Source of the DNA: Streptomyces sp. NBC_00154
Lineage (GTDB): Bacteria; Actinomycetota; Actinomycetes; Streptomycetales; Streptomycetaceae
Assembly: GCF_026342835.1 (NCBI RefSeq)
Contig: NZ_JAPEMI010000001.1
Location: forward strand, 6,640,501-6,704,500
Length of the DNA stretch: 64,000 nt
Reading direction: 5' to 3'
In this document: positions 43,784 to 51,864 of the stretch, piece after piece
Position numbering within the stretch: the stretch's first letter is position 1
How the letters are laid out: every line of letters starts with the position of its first letter
The notes under the pieces: generated by a model
Database searches by the model: none
What the model saw: only the letters and a program-made list of their open reading frames with translations
What the model was told of the DNA's origin: nothing
Position numbers and translations under genes: made by a program

Positions 43784-44962
43784 ATGAGTACACGTCAGCC
43801 GCCCGCCCAGCGGCATGCCTCCTGGATCGAGCTCTTCTTCGACCTGGTCGTCGTCGCGGGTGTCCTCCAGCTCTCGCACCTGTTGCACGACAGCCCGACA
43901 GTCGCCGACCTCGGCCTCTACGTAGTGCTCTATCTCGCTTTCTGGATCGCGTGGGTCTGCTTCACCGTCTACGGGAACGTCGAGGGAAGCCGAGCCTGGA
44001 CACCCGGCTTCCTGCTGGGGATGTTCGGGCTGGCTGTCATGGTCGCGGCCGTTCCCCGTATCCGTACCGACCACGCCCTGGCGTTCGCGATCGCGTACGT
44101 CTTTCTGCGCTGGCTGTCCGGCCGGCTCTGGCGGCCCGGACAGGTCGTGGTGGACTGGCCGCTCGCCCAGGTGGGCGGCGGGACGCTGCCCTGGATCGTC
44201 TCGCTGTGGGTGGAGGCCCCGCTGCGGTACTGGCTGTGGGCTCTCGGCCTCGCGTTCGACCTGCTGATCATGCTCACCGCCTCGGGCAGCCGCATGCTCC
44301 GAGACGCGCAGGAACGGGTGCAGCGCGTCGTCAGGATGCGAGGGCACTCCGATCGGCTGCCGGTCATCGAGGCGGCTTACTCCGACGTGCCGCACATGGT
44401 GGAGCGGCTGGGCCTCTTCGTCATCATCGTGCTGGGCGAGGGGGTCGTCCGGATCACCTCGGCAGCTGCGGACACCGTCTGGGACGTACCCATGGCCGGC
44501 GTCGCGACCGGTTCATTCGTGCTGCTCGTCGCGCTGTGGAGCATGTCATTGCTGCACGGCTCCGGCGGCGTGCCGAAGCCCGGCCCGGACGACGTACCGG
44601 TGCGGGTCACCCTGACGCTGCACTGTGTGACAACCTGCACGATTGCTGTCCTGGCCGCAGGACTGGGGCTGGCCATCGCGCATCCGCACGGCCCCGCCCC
44701 GGACGAGGCCCGCTGGCTGCTGTGCGCGGGCCTTGCCGTGTACTTCGGTGTCGGGGTGCTGGCCGCGGCGGTGGCCGATGCGCCATGGGGGCAGACCCTC
44801 GCCTGGGCGCTCCCCTGCCTGCTGTTGACGCTCGCGCTCGCCGGATTCGCCGGCCACTTCGGTGCGGTGGGGCTGGTCTGGGGACTGGCCGCAGCGGTGG
44901 TCTGGCAGATCGCATGCGTGTCGGATGCGGGTGCCCGACTGCGCGTGCGGACCCACGCCTGA
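43784..44962 (+). CDS. Low-temperature-requirement A (LtrA) family membrane protein
   Basis: A 392-residue protein with about ten hydrophobic helices. It opens with the LtrA signature ASWIELFFDLVVVAGVLQLS, and contains PHMVERLGLFVIIVLGEGVV, the second conserved LtrA block with its glutamates. The ATG at 43784 (MSTRQPPAQRH) follows a weak Shine-Dalgarno. The role of LtrA proteins is not established despite the name. A TetR gene follows in the same direction. Confidence 0.85.
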   Translation: MSTRQPPAQRHASWIELFFDLVVVAGVLQLSHLLHDSPTVADLGLYVVLYLAFWIAWVCFTVYGNVEGSRAWTPGFLLGMFGLAVMVAAVPRIRTDHALAFAIAYVFLRWLSGRLWRPGQVVVDWPLAQVGGGTLPWIVSLWVEAPLRYWLWALGLAFDLLIMLTASGSRMLRDAQERVQRVVRMRGHSDRLPVIEAAYSDVPHMVERLGLFVIIVLGEGVVRITSAAADTVWDVPMAGVATGSFVLLVALWSMSLLHGSGGVPKPGPDDVPVRVTLTLHCVTTCTIAVLAAGLGLAIAHPHGPAPDEARWLLCAGLAVYFGVGVLAAAVADAPWGQTLAWALPCLLLTLALAGFAGHFGAVGLVWGLAAAVVWQIACVSDAGARLRVRTHA

Positions 44963-45033
44963 CCCGCGCAGGCGCATTGTCATACACGTACAGAAAAAGC
45001 GGTAGCGGGGGAGGTGCGAGGGACAATGGAGAC

Positions 45034-45744
45034 GTGTCGGGCGCAGAGAAGAAGCAGGCGGCAGGCAGGCGGTCCATGGGACGGCCGCGCAGGCTGGACC
45101 CCGACACGATGGTCGCCACCGCGCGTCGCATCCTCGAGGAGGAGGGCCTGGACGCCCTGAGCATGAGACGGGTGGCGAAGGAGCTCGGCAGCACGCCGAT
45201 GGCGCTCTACCACTACGTACGCGACAAGGACGAGCTGCTGATGCTCACCCTGTCCGGGACCGCGGGCGCCCTGCCGCGCCCCGAACTGCCCGAGGACCCG
45301 CGCGCGCGGCTGCTCGCGGTCTCTGTGCACGCGCATGAGGTCCTCAGCCGGATCCCGTGGGTGCTCGACGTCCTGGCGCTGGGCGAACTCACCGACAGAG
45401 ACGCCCTGTGGATGGTGGAGGAAATCCTCGACTGCGCCCAGAAGTGCGGTCTCTCCCCGGCCCGGGCGGTACGTGCCTGCTGGACGATATGGCAGTACAT
45501 CTACGGCGACCTGATCTTCCGCAGGGCCGCCGCCCGCCGTGCGGAGCACCCGCCGAGCAGGCGTTACTTCCCTGAGATGATCACCGAGGAGGACGCGGAT
45601 GAGCTGCCGCGGCTCACCGAGATCAAGGACCGGTGGCGCGCCTACGCCGCCGACTACACGGTCGCCGACGAACTCGACGCGATCATCGAGGGGCTGATCA
45701 GCCGAGGCACTCGCGGACCGGACGAGGCCGCGCTGCCGCCCTGA
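45034..45744 (+). CDS. TetR-family transcriptional regulator
   Basis: A 236-residue TetR protein. From the GTG at 45034 it starts MSGAEKKQAAGRRSMGRPRR, then the helix-turn-helix ILEEEGLDALSMRRVAKELG and STPMALYHYVRDKDELL. The C-terminal part has the LLAVSVHAHEVLSRIPWVLD helices of TetR/AcrR regulators. The frame is open far upstream across the LtrA gene but that part is not used. The target is unknown; LtrA directly upstream is a candidate. Confidence 0.85.
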   Translation: MSGAEKKQAAGRRSMGRPRRLDPDTMVATARRILEEEGLDALSMRRVAKELGSTPMALYHYVRDKDELLMLTLSGTAGALPRPELPEDPRARLLAVSVHAHEVLSRIPWVLDVLALGELTDRDALWMVEEILDCAQKCGLSPARAVRACWTIWQYIYGDLIFRRAAARRAEHPPSRRYFPEMITEEDADELPRLTEIKDRWRAYAADYTVADELDAIIEGLISRGTRGPDEAALPP

Positions 45745-45851
45745 GGCTCATGGGCCTCCAGATGCTCTTGAGGCACAGTGCGCTGGGGTGGGTGACAATG
45801 GAAGGCGCAGGCAGCGGACTCGCCGCCGAAGATCGTTGGGCGGAGCCCCTC

Positions 45852-46082
45852 ATGGATTACCCGGAAAGTTACGAGTTGGTATTTCAAGCATCTGCCGTCG
45901 AGGACGACGCCGTGATTGTTCGGCGGACCGCGCGGGAGGGGGCCGGCGGTTACCCCATCTACGAGGACGAGACGGGCATCGTACGCGCGGAGATCAGCGA
46001 CAACGGCGAGGTGCGGATGATGGCCAGTGGCGGCCACCAGGTGCTCGGCTCACCGCTGGTTCGTGCGGTCAGCGAACACTGA
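45852..46082 (+). CDS. Small DUF6296-family protein
   Basis: A 76-residue protein: MDYPESYELVFQ, then AREGAGGYPIYEDETGIVRA and EISDNGEVRMMASGGHQVLG. The YELVF, G-x-P-x-Y-x-D-x-T-G-I-V-R-A-E-I and R-M-x-A-S-G-G-H-Q blocks are those of the streptomycete DUF6296 family. I use the ATG at 45852, with GGAG 8 bases upstream; an in-frame ATG at 45798 would add 18 non-conserved residues. No membrane or signal segment. The function is unknown. Confidence 0.75.
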   Translation: MDYPESYELVFQASAVEDDAVIVRRTAREGAGGYPIYEDETGIVRAEISDNGEVRMMASGGHQVLGSPLVRAVSEH

Positions 46083-46399
46083 GCAACCCCGTGCGTCGCG
46101 CAGAGCCCGTCTTCCCGGGTGGACCTTTTTGTTCGCACCCGTTACCTGGCAGCCCGTCAGATCACTGTCTTTGCGCGGGAATTCGACGAGCCGGTCGCCC
46201 AGCGGCGTGCGGTGGTTTCCTGGCGGCACATCAACCGCGTGACGCATGTCCGCGGCCGCGGCCGTGTCGCAGAGGTAGCGCTGAGTGAGCATGCTCCGAG
46301 TGGCCGACGGCGCAAGCCGGAACCAACGGCACAGGCCGATGGTTCGTCGCCCACTCATGGACAGAGCGGCGAAACCATCGGCCTGTGCGTGGTGCGGTC
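46083..46399. other. Intergenic region between DUF6296 and DUF6381 genes
   Basis: Apart from the terminator hairpin at 46330-46387 I see nothing certain. A minus-strand frame at 46050-46358 is open (with a stretch such as AVDVPPGNHRTPLGDRLVEF) but lacks a recognisable family and a clear ribosome-binding site. Confidence 0.3.
46330..46387 (-). terminator. Long terminator hairpin after the second DUF6381 gene
   Basis: CACAGGCCGATGGTT and AACCATCGGCCTGTG form 15-base perfect arms, extended by a second short stem inside. It starts 12 bases after the minus-strand DUF6381 stop codon. Confidence 0.7.
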
Positions 46400-46588
46400 C
46401 TACTTGTGCGGGCGCGTCTCGCCGCTCATGTTGCTGAGCTGCTCGCTCTGCTCCTGCAGCTTCCGAGCCTTCTCCTCGAGCCGCTGACGCTGCTCGGGGT
46501 CGGTAGCGCGCTCCGCGGCCTCGGTCATGTGCTTGGCCTTCTCGCGCATCTGCTGGGCTCGGCCACTGGTTTCGCCTGCAACGCTCAT
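46400..46588 (-). CDS. Small coiled-coil protein, DUF6381 family (second copy)
   Basis: A 62-residue hydrophilic helix-only protein (MSVAGETSGRAQQMREKAKH, then a TDPEQRQRLEEKARKLQEQ core). It is the paralogue of the gene at 11244-11426, sharing MSVAGE, RAQQ, AAER and the DP-x-Q-R-Q-R-L core. The upstream sequence is also conserved (CCCGCTCTTCCC, then CCAAGGAGTGA). It has a strong terminator. The function is not established. Confidence 0.7.
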   Translation of the reverse strand: MSVAGETSGRAQQMREKAKHMTEAAERATDPEQRQRLEEKARKLQEQSEQLSNMSGETRPHK

Positions 46589-46729
46589 CGTCACTCCTTG
46601 GACGCTAGGGAAGAGCGGGCTCCATCAGAGAACCAGCGTCGCGGGCTCTCCGCATTCCGAAGCGTTACGCTCCGTTACCGTCGGGGCTGCGCGGCCGTGG
46701 GCAGGCGTGACGCTGGCATGATCGGGGGC

Positions 46730-47422
46730 ATGAACGAGCGCATGATCGCCGCGTGTGACGGGGCATCGAAGGGTAATCCGGGGCCTGCGGCCTGGGCATG
46801 GGTCGTGGCCGATGCCCAGGGGAGCCCTGAGCGTTGGGAGGCGGGGCCGCTGGGAACCGCCACCAACAACATCGCCGAACTCACCGCGCTCCAGAAGCTG
46901 CTGGAGTCCACCGACCCGGGCGCGGAGATCGAGGTCCGGATGGATTCGCAGTACGCCATGAACGCGGTCACGAAGTGGCTGCCGGGGTGGAAGCGCAACG
47001 GGTGGAAGACCTCGGCCGGCAAACCCGTGGCCAACCGCGATCTGGTGGCCCGCATCGACGCGTTGCTCAGCGGCCGGACCGTGAACTTCGTCTACGTGCC
47101 CGCCCACCAGGTGGACGGAGACCCGCTCAACGCACTTGCCGACCAGGCGGCCAGCGAGGCCGCCGTCGCGCAGCGGGCGGCCGGTTCCGCACATGGCTCC
47201 CCGCTGCCGACCCCCGCCCCTGCCAGGGCGTCCGGGAGCCGGAGCGGCGGTACCGCGGCGAAGAAGACGGACGGTGCGGCACGCCCCGCGCGCACCGGGG
47301 GCACCATCCGGGCCAGGTTCGCGGGGCGCTGCCACTGCGGAAAGCCCTACGCGGCCAAGGACATGATCGCCAAGAACCCGAACGGCTGGGGCCACCCCGA
47401 GTGCCGTACCGCGCCCGCCTGA
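46730..47422 (+). CDS. Ribonuclease HI with a C-terminal Cys/His module
   Basis: A 230-residue protein. The first 145 residues are RNase HI: the active-site acids appear in ACDGASKGNPGPAAWAW, NNIAELTAL, RMDSQYAMN and NALADQAA, and the basic handle in WLPGWKRNGWKTSAGKPVAN. A Pro/Ala/Ser linker follows (about 150-190). A short C-terminal module (GRCHCGKPYAAKDMIAKNPN, then GWGHPEC) has three cysteines and a histidine spaced like a small zinc-binding finger. The start could be 46718, 46730 or 46742; I use 46730. It would cut RNA in RNA-DNA hybrids. Confidence 0.85.
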   Translation: MNERMIAACDGASKGNPGPAAWAWVVADAQGSPERWEAGPLGTATNNIAELTALQKLLESTDPGAEIEVRMDSQYAMNAVTKWLPGWKRNGWKTSAGKPVANRDLVARIDALLSGRTVNFVYVPAHQVDGDPLNALADQAASEAAVAQRAAGSAHGSPLPTPAPARASGSRSGGTAAKKTDGAARPARTGGTIRARFAGRCHCGKPYAAKDMIAKNPNGWGHPECRTAPA

Positions 47423-47553
47423 GGCGGCCGTCTGCCGGTCCGACCCCGGGAGTAGCCCCGTAACAGGGGCTCTCCGTGCCATGATGCGGCTCCGACCGCA
47501 GCGTCCGCGGTGCTCCGCCGACGCTGCGGGAACGGCTGGACGCTGGGGGGCGT

Positions 47554-48285
47554 ATGGGATCCACAGGCACGGTGTTGCGCGAGTTGCGCGGCGCACAGAA
47601 GACCGCCAAAGGTGTGTCGCTCTACTCGCGGTACGTGAACCGTCCGGCCGGGCGGGTGCTCGCGGCCGGCGCCTACCGATTTGGGCTGACGCCCAATCAA
47701 GTGACACTGGTCAGCGCGGGCTTCACCTTCGCCGCCATCGCGTCGGTGGCGCTGATCCGTCCGTCCTGGGGGCTCGCGGCCGTCGTGTACGCCGCTCTGG
47801 TGGTCGGCTTCGCCTTCGACTCGGCCGATGGGCAGCTCGCCAGGCTGACCGGGCGGGGCGGGCCCGACGGTGAGTGGCTGGACCATGTCGTGGACTGCGC
47901 CAAGATGATCCTCGTACACACCGCCGTACTGATCTCGTTCCACCGGTTCTTCGAGCTGCCCGGCGAGGGCTGGCTGCTGCTGCCGTTGGGCTTCCTGTTC
48001 GTCGCCGTGCTGACCTTCTGTGCCGGTCTGCTGCGCGAACAGCTCGGCAAGGCCGCCGCCCGCCCCGCGCCGCCCGGCAGCGCCACGGCCCCGGTGTCCC
48101 GGGTGCGGGCCGTGGCGCTGCTTCCCGCGGACTACGGGGTGTTCTGCCTGGTGTTCCTGCTGCTCGGAGACGAGGTCGCGTTCCGTATCGGCTATGCCGT
48201 ACTCGCCGTCGTGCACGCGTTGTTCCTGGTGGCTTTCCTCGTCAAGTGGTTCAGGGAGCTGAAAGCGCTCCGGGCGGCGGGCTGA
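47554..48285 (+). CDS. CDP-alcohol phosphatidyltransferase family membrane protein
   Basis: A 243-residue membrane enzyme with the complete CDP-alcohol motif: DSADGQLAR followed by GPDGEWLDHVVD, i.e. Dx2DGx2AR...Gx3Dx3D. Hydrophobic helices surround it. It would transfer a phosphate-linked group from a CDP-activated donor to an alcohol. It converges on a CTP-dependent cytidylyltransferase gene, overlapping it by 35 bases at the 3' ends. The pair suggests one protein makes a CDP-alcohol and the other uses it, perhaps for a phosphopolyol in the adjacent polysaccharide cluster. Confidence 0.85.
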   Translation: MGSTGTVLRELRGAQKTAKGVSLYSRYVNRPAGRVLAAGAYRFGLTPNQVTLVSAGFTFAAIASVALIRPSWGLAAVVYAALVVGFAFDSADGQLARLTGRGGPDGEWLDHVVDCAKMILVHTAVLISFHRFFELPGEGWLLLPLGFLFVAVLTFCAGLLREQLGKAAARPAPPGSATAPVSRVRAVALLPADYGVFCLVFLLLGDEVAFRIGYAVLAVVHALFLVAFLVKWFRELKALRAAG

Positions 48286-48700
48286 CGAGCGTGTCCAGTG
48301 CCCGGCGCAGCTGGGTACTGGACGTATGCACGGTGTACGGGAAGTAGACGACCTCCACGCCGACTTCGGCGAAGTCGCGCTCGAGCCGTTTCCCCTTCTC
48401 GGTGCCCCGCCAGTCGTCCCCCTTGAAGATGACGTCGAACCTGACCTGCTGCCACGTCTCGACCTTGTCGGGCACGGTCTCGACGAACGCCGCGTCCACG
48501 TAACGCACGCTGCGGACGATCTCCAGCCGCTCCGGCAGTGGAATCACCGGCTTGTGGCCTTTGGCGAGCGCGGCCATCTCGTCCGAGACGACCCCTGCCA
48601 CCAGGTAGTCGCACTGGCTGCGGGCGTGCCGCAGGATGTTCAGGTGTCCTACATGGAACAGGTCGTAGACCCCCGGCGCGTAGCCGACCCTGTGCACCAT
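48251..48700 (-). CDS. Glycerol-3-phosphate-type cytidylyltransferase (TagD-like)
   Basis: A 149-residue nucleotidyltransferase. The CTP-binding HxGH motif is in GVYDLFHVGHLNILRHA; the second lysine/arginine block is KGDDWRGTEKGKRLERDF, and the closing VHTSSTQLRR replaces the RTxGISTT of TagD. The ATG at 48700 follows GGGGGAGAG. It probably activates a phospho-alcohol such as glycerol-3-phosphate or ribitol-5-phosphate with CTP. The 3' end overlaps the convergent phosphatidyltransferase gene. Confidence 0.8.
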   Translation of the reverse strand: MVHRVGYAPGVYDLFHVGHLNILRHARSQCDYLVAGVVSDEMAALAKGHKPVIPLPERLEIVRSVRYVDAAFVETVPDKVETWQQVRFDVIFKGDDWRGTEKGKRLERDFAEVGVEVVYFPYTVHTSSTQLRRALDTLVSPPPGALSAP

Positions 48701-48804
48701 CCGTTCTCTCCCCCCACGGTGAACGTGACGTCCTTGTCCCGGATTCAGGTGTCCGGACATGGCATCCGGTCCTGCGGGATATCGGTATCGGTGTTGATGG
48801 TGCA

Positions 48805-48823
48805 ATGACCTTACTGTGAAGAC
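48805..48823 (+). promoter_or_regulatory. 19-base motif shared with the 54.65-kb promoter region (copy 1)
   Basis: ATGACCTTACTGTGAAGAC. It matches 16 of 19 bases of copy 2 at 54651-54669. Both lie upstream of plus-strand polysaccharide genes. It may be a common promoter element or operator of the cluster. Confidence 0.4.
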
Positions 48824-48864
48824 CACTTGCGCATCACGTGAACGGATAAGCTCACTTTTGGGGT

Positions 48865-48882
48865 TGTTCCCTGGAGGGAACA
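48865..48882 (+). promoter_or_regulatory. Inverted repeat in the leader of the first glycosyltransferase
   Basis: TGTTCCCT-GG-AGGGAACA, perfect 8-base arms, 31 bases upstream of the ATG at 48914. It could be an operator or an RNA hairpin in the leader. Confidence 0.4.
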
Positions 48883-48913
48883 GAGGCTGTACCGGGGGGA
48901 AGGCGATCGTCCG

Positions 48914-50176
48914 ATGTCCGATGCTGATCATCACAAGCCGTTCGAGGGTCGCAGGCTCCTCGTGGTCTCGACCAACTACGCGCCGGAACTGACCGGAATC
49001 GGTCCCTACGCTGCCCAGCTCGCCGAGCACTGGGCCGCGTCCGGGGCCGAGACCCATGTGCTGACCGGCATGCCGCACTACCCCTCCTGGCGCACGGAGG
49101 CCGACTACCGGGGCGTGTGGCGGACCGTGGAGAGCCGCGCGGGTGTCGCCGTCCATCGGCGAAGGCACTATGTGCCGCCCCGTCAGACCGCCCTGCGCAG
49201 AGGAGCCTTCGAAGCGACAGTCCTCGCCCACGGCCTGCTGGCACCACCGGGGTCACGGCCCGACGTGGTGATCTCGCAGATGCCGAGCCTTGCCGGCGGT
49301 GTCATCGGCGCCCGGCTGGCCCGCCGCCACCGGGTCCCCTACATACCTGTCGTGCAGGACCTGATGGGCGCCGCCGCCGCGCAGAGCGGCATCCGCGGCG
49401 GGGACCGGGCAGCGGCCGTCGCCGCCAGGGCCGAACGGTACGCGCTCCGTGCCGCCGCCCTCGTCGGCGTCATTCACGAGAGCTTCGTCCCCCGCGTAAC
49501 CGCCTACGGGGTGGACCCGTCCCGTATCCGGCTCGTCCCCAACTGGACCCATGTGCACAGCCCTTCGGCCGATCGGGCCGCCACCCGCGCCCGGCTCGGC
49601 TGGCGCGAGGGGACACCGATCGTGCTGCACTCGGGGAACATGGGCCTCAAACAGGGCCTGGAAGTCCTCGTGGACGCGGCCAGGCTGGCCCCGGAGGTAC
49701 GCATCGTCCTGATGGGCGACGGCAACCAGCGCGAGGTGCTGCGCACGCGCGCAGCGGGCCTGCCCAATCTCGACTTCCTGCCGCCCGCCGGTGCGGACGA
49801 GTTCACCGACGTGCTCGCCGCCGCGGACGTGCTCGCCGTGACGCAGCGCGCGTCCGTGCTCGACATGAGCGTCCCGTCCAAACTCACCTCGTACTTCGTC
49901 TCCGGCCGACCCGTCGTCGCCTCGGTGGCCGACGAGGGAGGCACCGCCCAGGAGGTGCGCCGCTCCGGCGCCGGGGTCCTCGTCGCACCCGAGGACCCCG
50001 GCGCGCTGCTGGCAGCCGTAAGGAAGCTTGTCGACGGGCCGGCCGAGGCGGACACGCTCGGCGCCCGTGGACCGGAGTACGTCGCACGTCACCTCAGCCG
50101 CGAAGCGGGCCTCGCCCGGTTCGACGCCCTGCTCACCGAGGTCCTCGCGGACGCGCAAGGGAGACCACACCGATGA
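48914..50176 (+). CDS. WcaI-like glycosyltransferase (GT4 fold)
   Basis: A 420-residue GT-B enzyme. It opens with LLVVSTNYAPELTGIGPYAA, the WcaI start, then HVLTGMPHYPSWRTEADYRG. The C-terminal donor domain has IVLHSGNMGLKQGLEVLVDA and MSVPSKLTSYFVSGRPVVAS. WcaI-type enzymes add a sugar during extracellular polysaccharide repeat-unit assembly. No membrane segment. The stop overlaps the next gene by 4 bases, so the glycosyltransferase, chain-length protein and flippase are translated together. Confidence 0.85.
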   Translation: MSDADHHKPFEGRRLLVVSTNYAPELTGIGPYAAQLAEHWAASGAETHVLTGMPHYPSWRTEADYRGVWRTVESRAGVAVHRRRHYVPPRQTALRRGAFEATVLAHGLLAPPGSRPDVVISQMPSLAGGVIGARLARRHRVPYIPVVQDLMGAAAAQSGIRGGDRAAAVAARAERYALRAAALVGVIHESFVPRVTAYGVDPSRIRLVPNWTHVHSPSADRAATRARLGWREGTPIVLHSGNMGLKQGLEVLVDAARLAPEVRIVLMGDGNQREVLRTRAAGLPNLDFLPPAGADEFTDVLAAADVLAVTQRASVLDMSVPSKLTSYFVSGRPVVASVADEGGTAQEVRRSGAGVLVAPEDPGALLAAVRKLVDGPAEADTLGARGPEYVARHLSREAGLARFDALLTEVLADAQGRPHR

Positions 50177-51864
50177 CACATCCGATCCGCGCCCTGGAGG
50201 ACCAGGACGAACCCGCGCTGCTGCGCGACCAGTTCAGACAGCTCCTGCGCTACCGGGCGCTCCTCGCCTCCGGCGTGGTCGTCGGGTTGCTCGGCGGCGG
50301 CTGGCTCGCGCTCAGCGGCGAGGCGAGCTACACGGCCACCGGCGAGGTGTTCGTACGCTCCGCCACCTCGGACCCCTTCGCCACCGGCGCCTCCGCCGAC
50401 AAGGGCATCAACATCGGCTCCGAACGGCAGACCGCCGTCAGCGACGCGGTCGGCACCATCGCCGCCCGCTCCCTGGCGGAACGCGACGACCGGGTGGAGG
50501 TCGGGAAGCTGCTCTCCGGACTCCAGGTCACCAACCCGCCGAACACCCTCGTCCTGCGCTTCTCCTACACCGGCCGCACCCCCGCGCTGGCCAAACGGCG
50601 GGCCGAGGCGCTCGCCGATGCCTACCTGCAGATTCGCAGGGAGCGAACCGAGAACAGCATCGACAACATGGTCGCCGGCTACCGCGCCCAGCTGAAGCCG
50701 CTCACCGAGCAGCGCGACAAGCTGGCCGAATCGGCCGGCGCCAGCGGTGACGACGTGACCAGCGCCCGGGCCAACCTGGTCGTCGCGATCTCCGAACTGA
50801 GCCGGAAAATATCGGAGTTGCGTGCGCTCGACACCACGCCCGGCTACCTCAACAAGAAGCCCGTCGCGCCGGAGAAGCCCACCGGGGCGGGACTGCCCCT
50901 GCTGCTCGGGCTCGGCGGCGTCGTCGGACTCGCGCTCGGTCTGCTGCTGTCCTGGGTGCGTCTCGTCTTCGACCCGGCCGTCCGCTCCACCCGCGAACTG
51001 GTCCGCTCGCTCGGCGCCCCGCTGCTGGGCACCCTCCCCAGGGAGCGCGGCTCCGCCGGCACGCTGCTCGCCATCGGCCGCAGCGGCAGCCGACTGGCCG
51101 AGGAGTACCGGGCGGTGGCGTTCCGGCTCGCCTACGACCCGTCGTTCGAGCAGCGCCGCCGGCTCCTGGTCACCGCCCCGCGCGGCGACAACTCCGCGGC
51201 TGCCGCCGCGGCGGTCAACCTGGCAGCCGCCTTCGCCGAGATGGGCCGCGACGTGCTCCTCGTCGAGGCCGATCTGCGCACCCCGGCACTGGCCCGCGAC
51301 CTCGGCTCGGCCGTACAGGGCCGGCCCCGGTGGGCCGCCGAGGGCGACGACCGCACCTGGCCGTCGGACAGCCGCACCAATGTGGATGTGCCCGGCTCCG
51401 GCGCCTTCACCCTGATCGCGGGCCGCCGTGTCGACAATGTGCCGCGCGCCCTGACCTCGGCGCCCGTCAGCCGCATCGTCGCCGAGGCCGACCGCCCCGG
51501 CGCCGTGGTCATCGTGCTGGCCCCGCCCGTGCTGTCGTACGCCGACGCCGTCGCACTGATCGACCGGGTCGAGGGCGTCGTCGTGGTCTGCGATCCGCGC
51601 GAGGTGCACCGCAGCGACCTGGAGCGGATCCGCGAGATCATCGGCGCGGCCGGAGGCTCCGTCCTCGGCACCCTGCTCCACCCGGGCCAGGGCCGCATCG
51701 AGCGCAGATCCCGCAAGAAGTCCAGCAGGCGCCGCAACGGCGGGGGGCGACAGGGCACCGACGGCCAGGACGGCCGGGGCGGACCCGACGGTACGGAACA
51801 CACCGGCGACCCCACCGAAACGCTGGGCCTGCGCACCTTCGACACCCCCGCAGCCCGCAGGTGA
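50173..51864 (+). CDS. Wzz-like polysaccharide co-polymerase fused to a degenerate BY-kinase domain
   Basis: A 563-residue membrane protein: an N-terminal Wzz domain with two membrane helices (about 30-48 and 240-262) enclosing an extracytoplasmic coiled-coil region, then a cytoplasmic BY-kinase fold (325-490). The Walker A loop reads APRGDNSAAA instead of GxGKST: Asn340 replaces the lysine. Walker A' (LLVEADLR) remains. The C-terminal tail is Arg/Lys/Gly-rich and lacks the usual tyrosine cluster. It is probably a chain-length regulator without kinase activity. The frame overlaps its neighbours at both ends. Confidence 0.8.
   Translation: MTHPIRALEDQDEPALLRDQFRQLLRYRALLASGVVVGLLGGGWLALSGEASYTATGEVFVRSATSDPFATGASADKGINIGSERQTAVSDAVGTIAARSLAERDDRVEVGKLLSGLQVTNPPNTLVLRFSYTGRTPALAKRRAEALADAYLQIRRERTENSIDNMVAGYRAQLKPLTEQRDKLAESAGASGDDVTSARANLVVAISELSRKISELRALDTTPGYLNKKPVAPEKPTGAGLPLLLGLGGVVGLALGLLLSWVRLVFDPAVRSTRELVRSLGAPLLGTLPRERGSAGTLLAIGRSGSRLAEEYRAVAFRLAYDPSFEQRRRLLVTAPRGDNSAAAAAAVNLAAAFAEMGRDVLLVEADLRTPALARDLGSAVQGRPRWAAEGDDRTWPSDSRTNVDVPGSGAFTLIAGRRVDNVPRALTSAPVSRIVAEADRPGAVVIVLAPPVLSYADAVALIDRVEGVVVVCDPREVHRSDLERIREIIGAAGGSVLGTLLHPGQGRIERRSRKKSSRRRNGGGRQGTDGQDGRGGPDGTEHTGDPTETLGLRTFDTPAARR

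Noticed and set aside
42023-44395. 790-codon minus-strand open frame across arcA, the SpoIIE phosphatase and LtrA genes
   Set aside because: Spans three genuine plus-strand genes and resembles no protein; a GC-driven shadow.
46050-46358. Open minus-strand frame between the DUF6296 and DUF6381 genes
   Set aside because: No family resemblance and no ribosome-binding site; it also reads into the end of the DUF6296 gene and the terminator.
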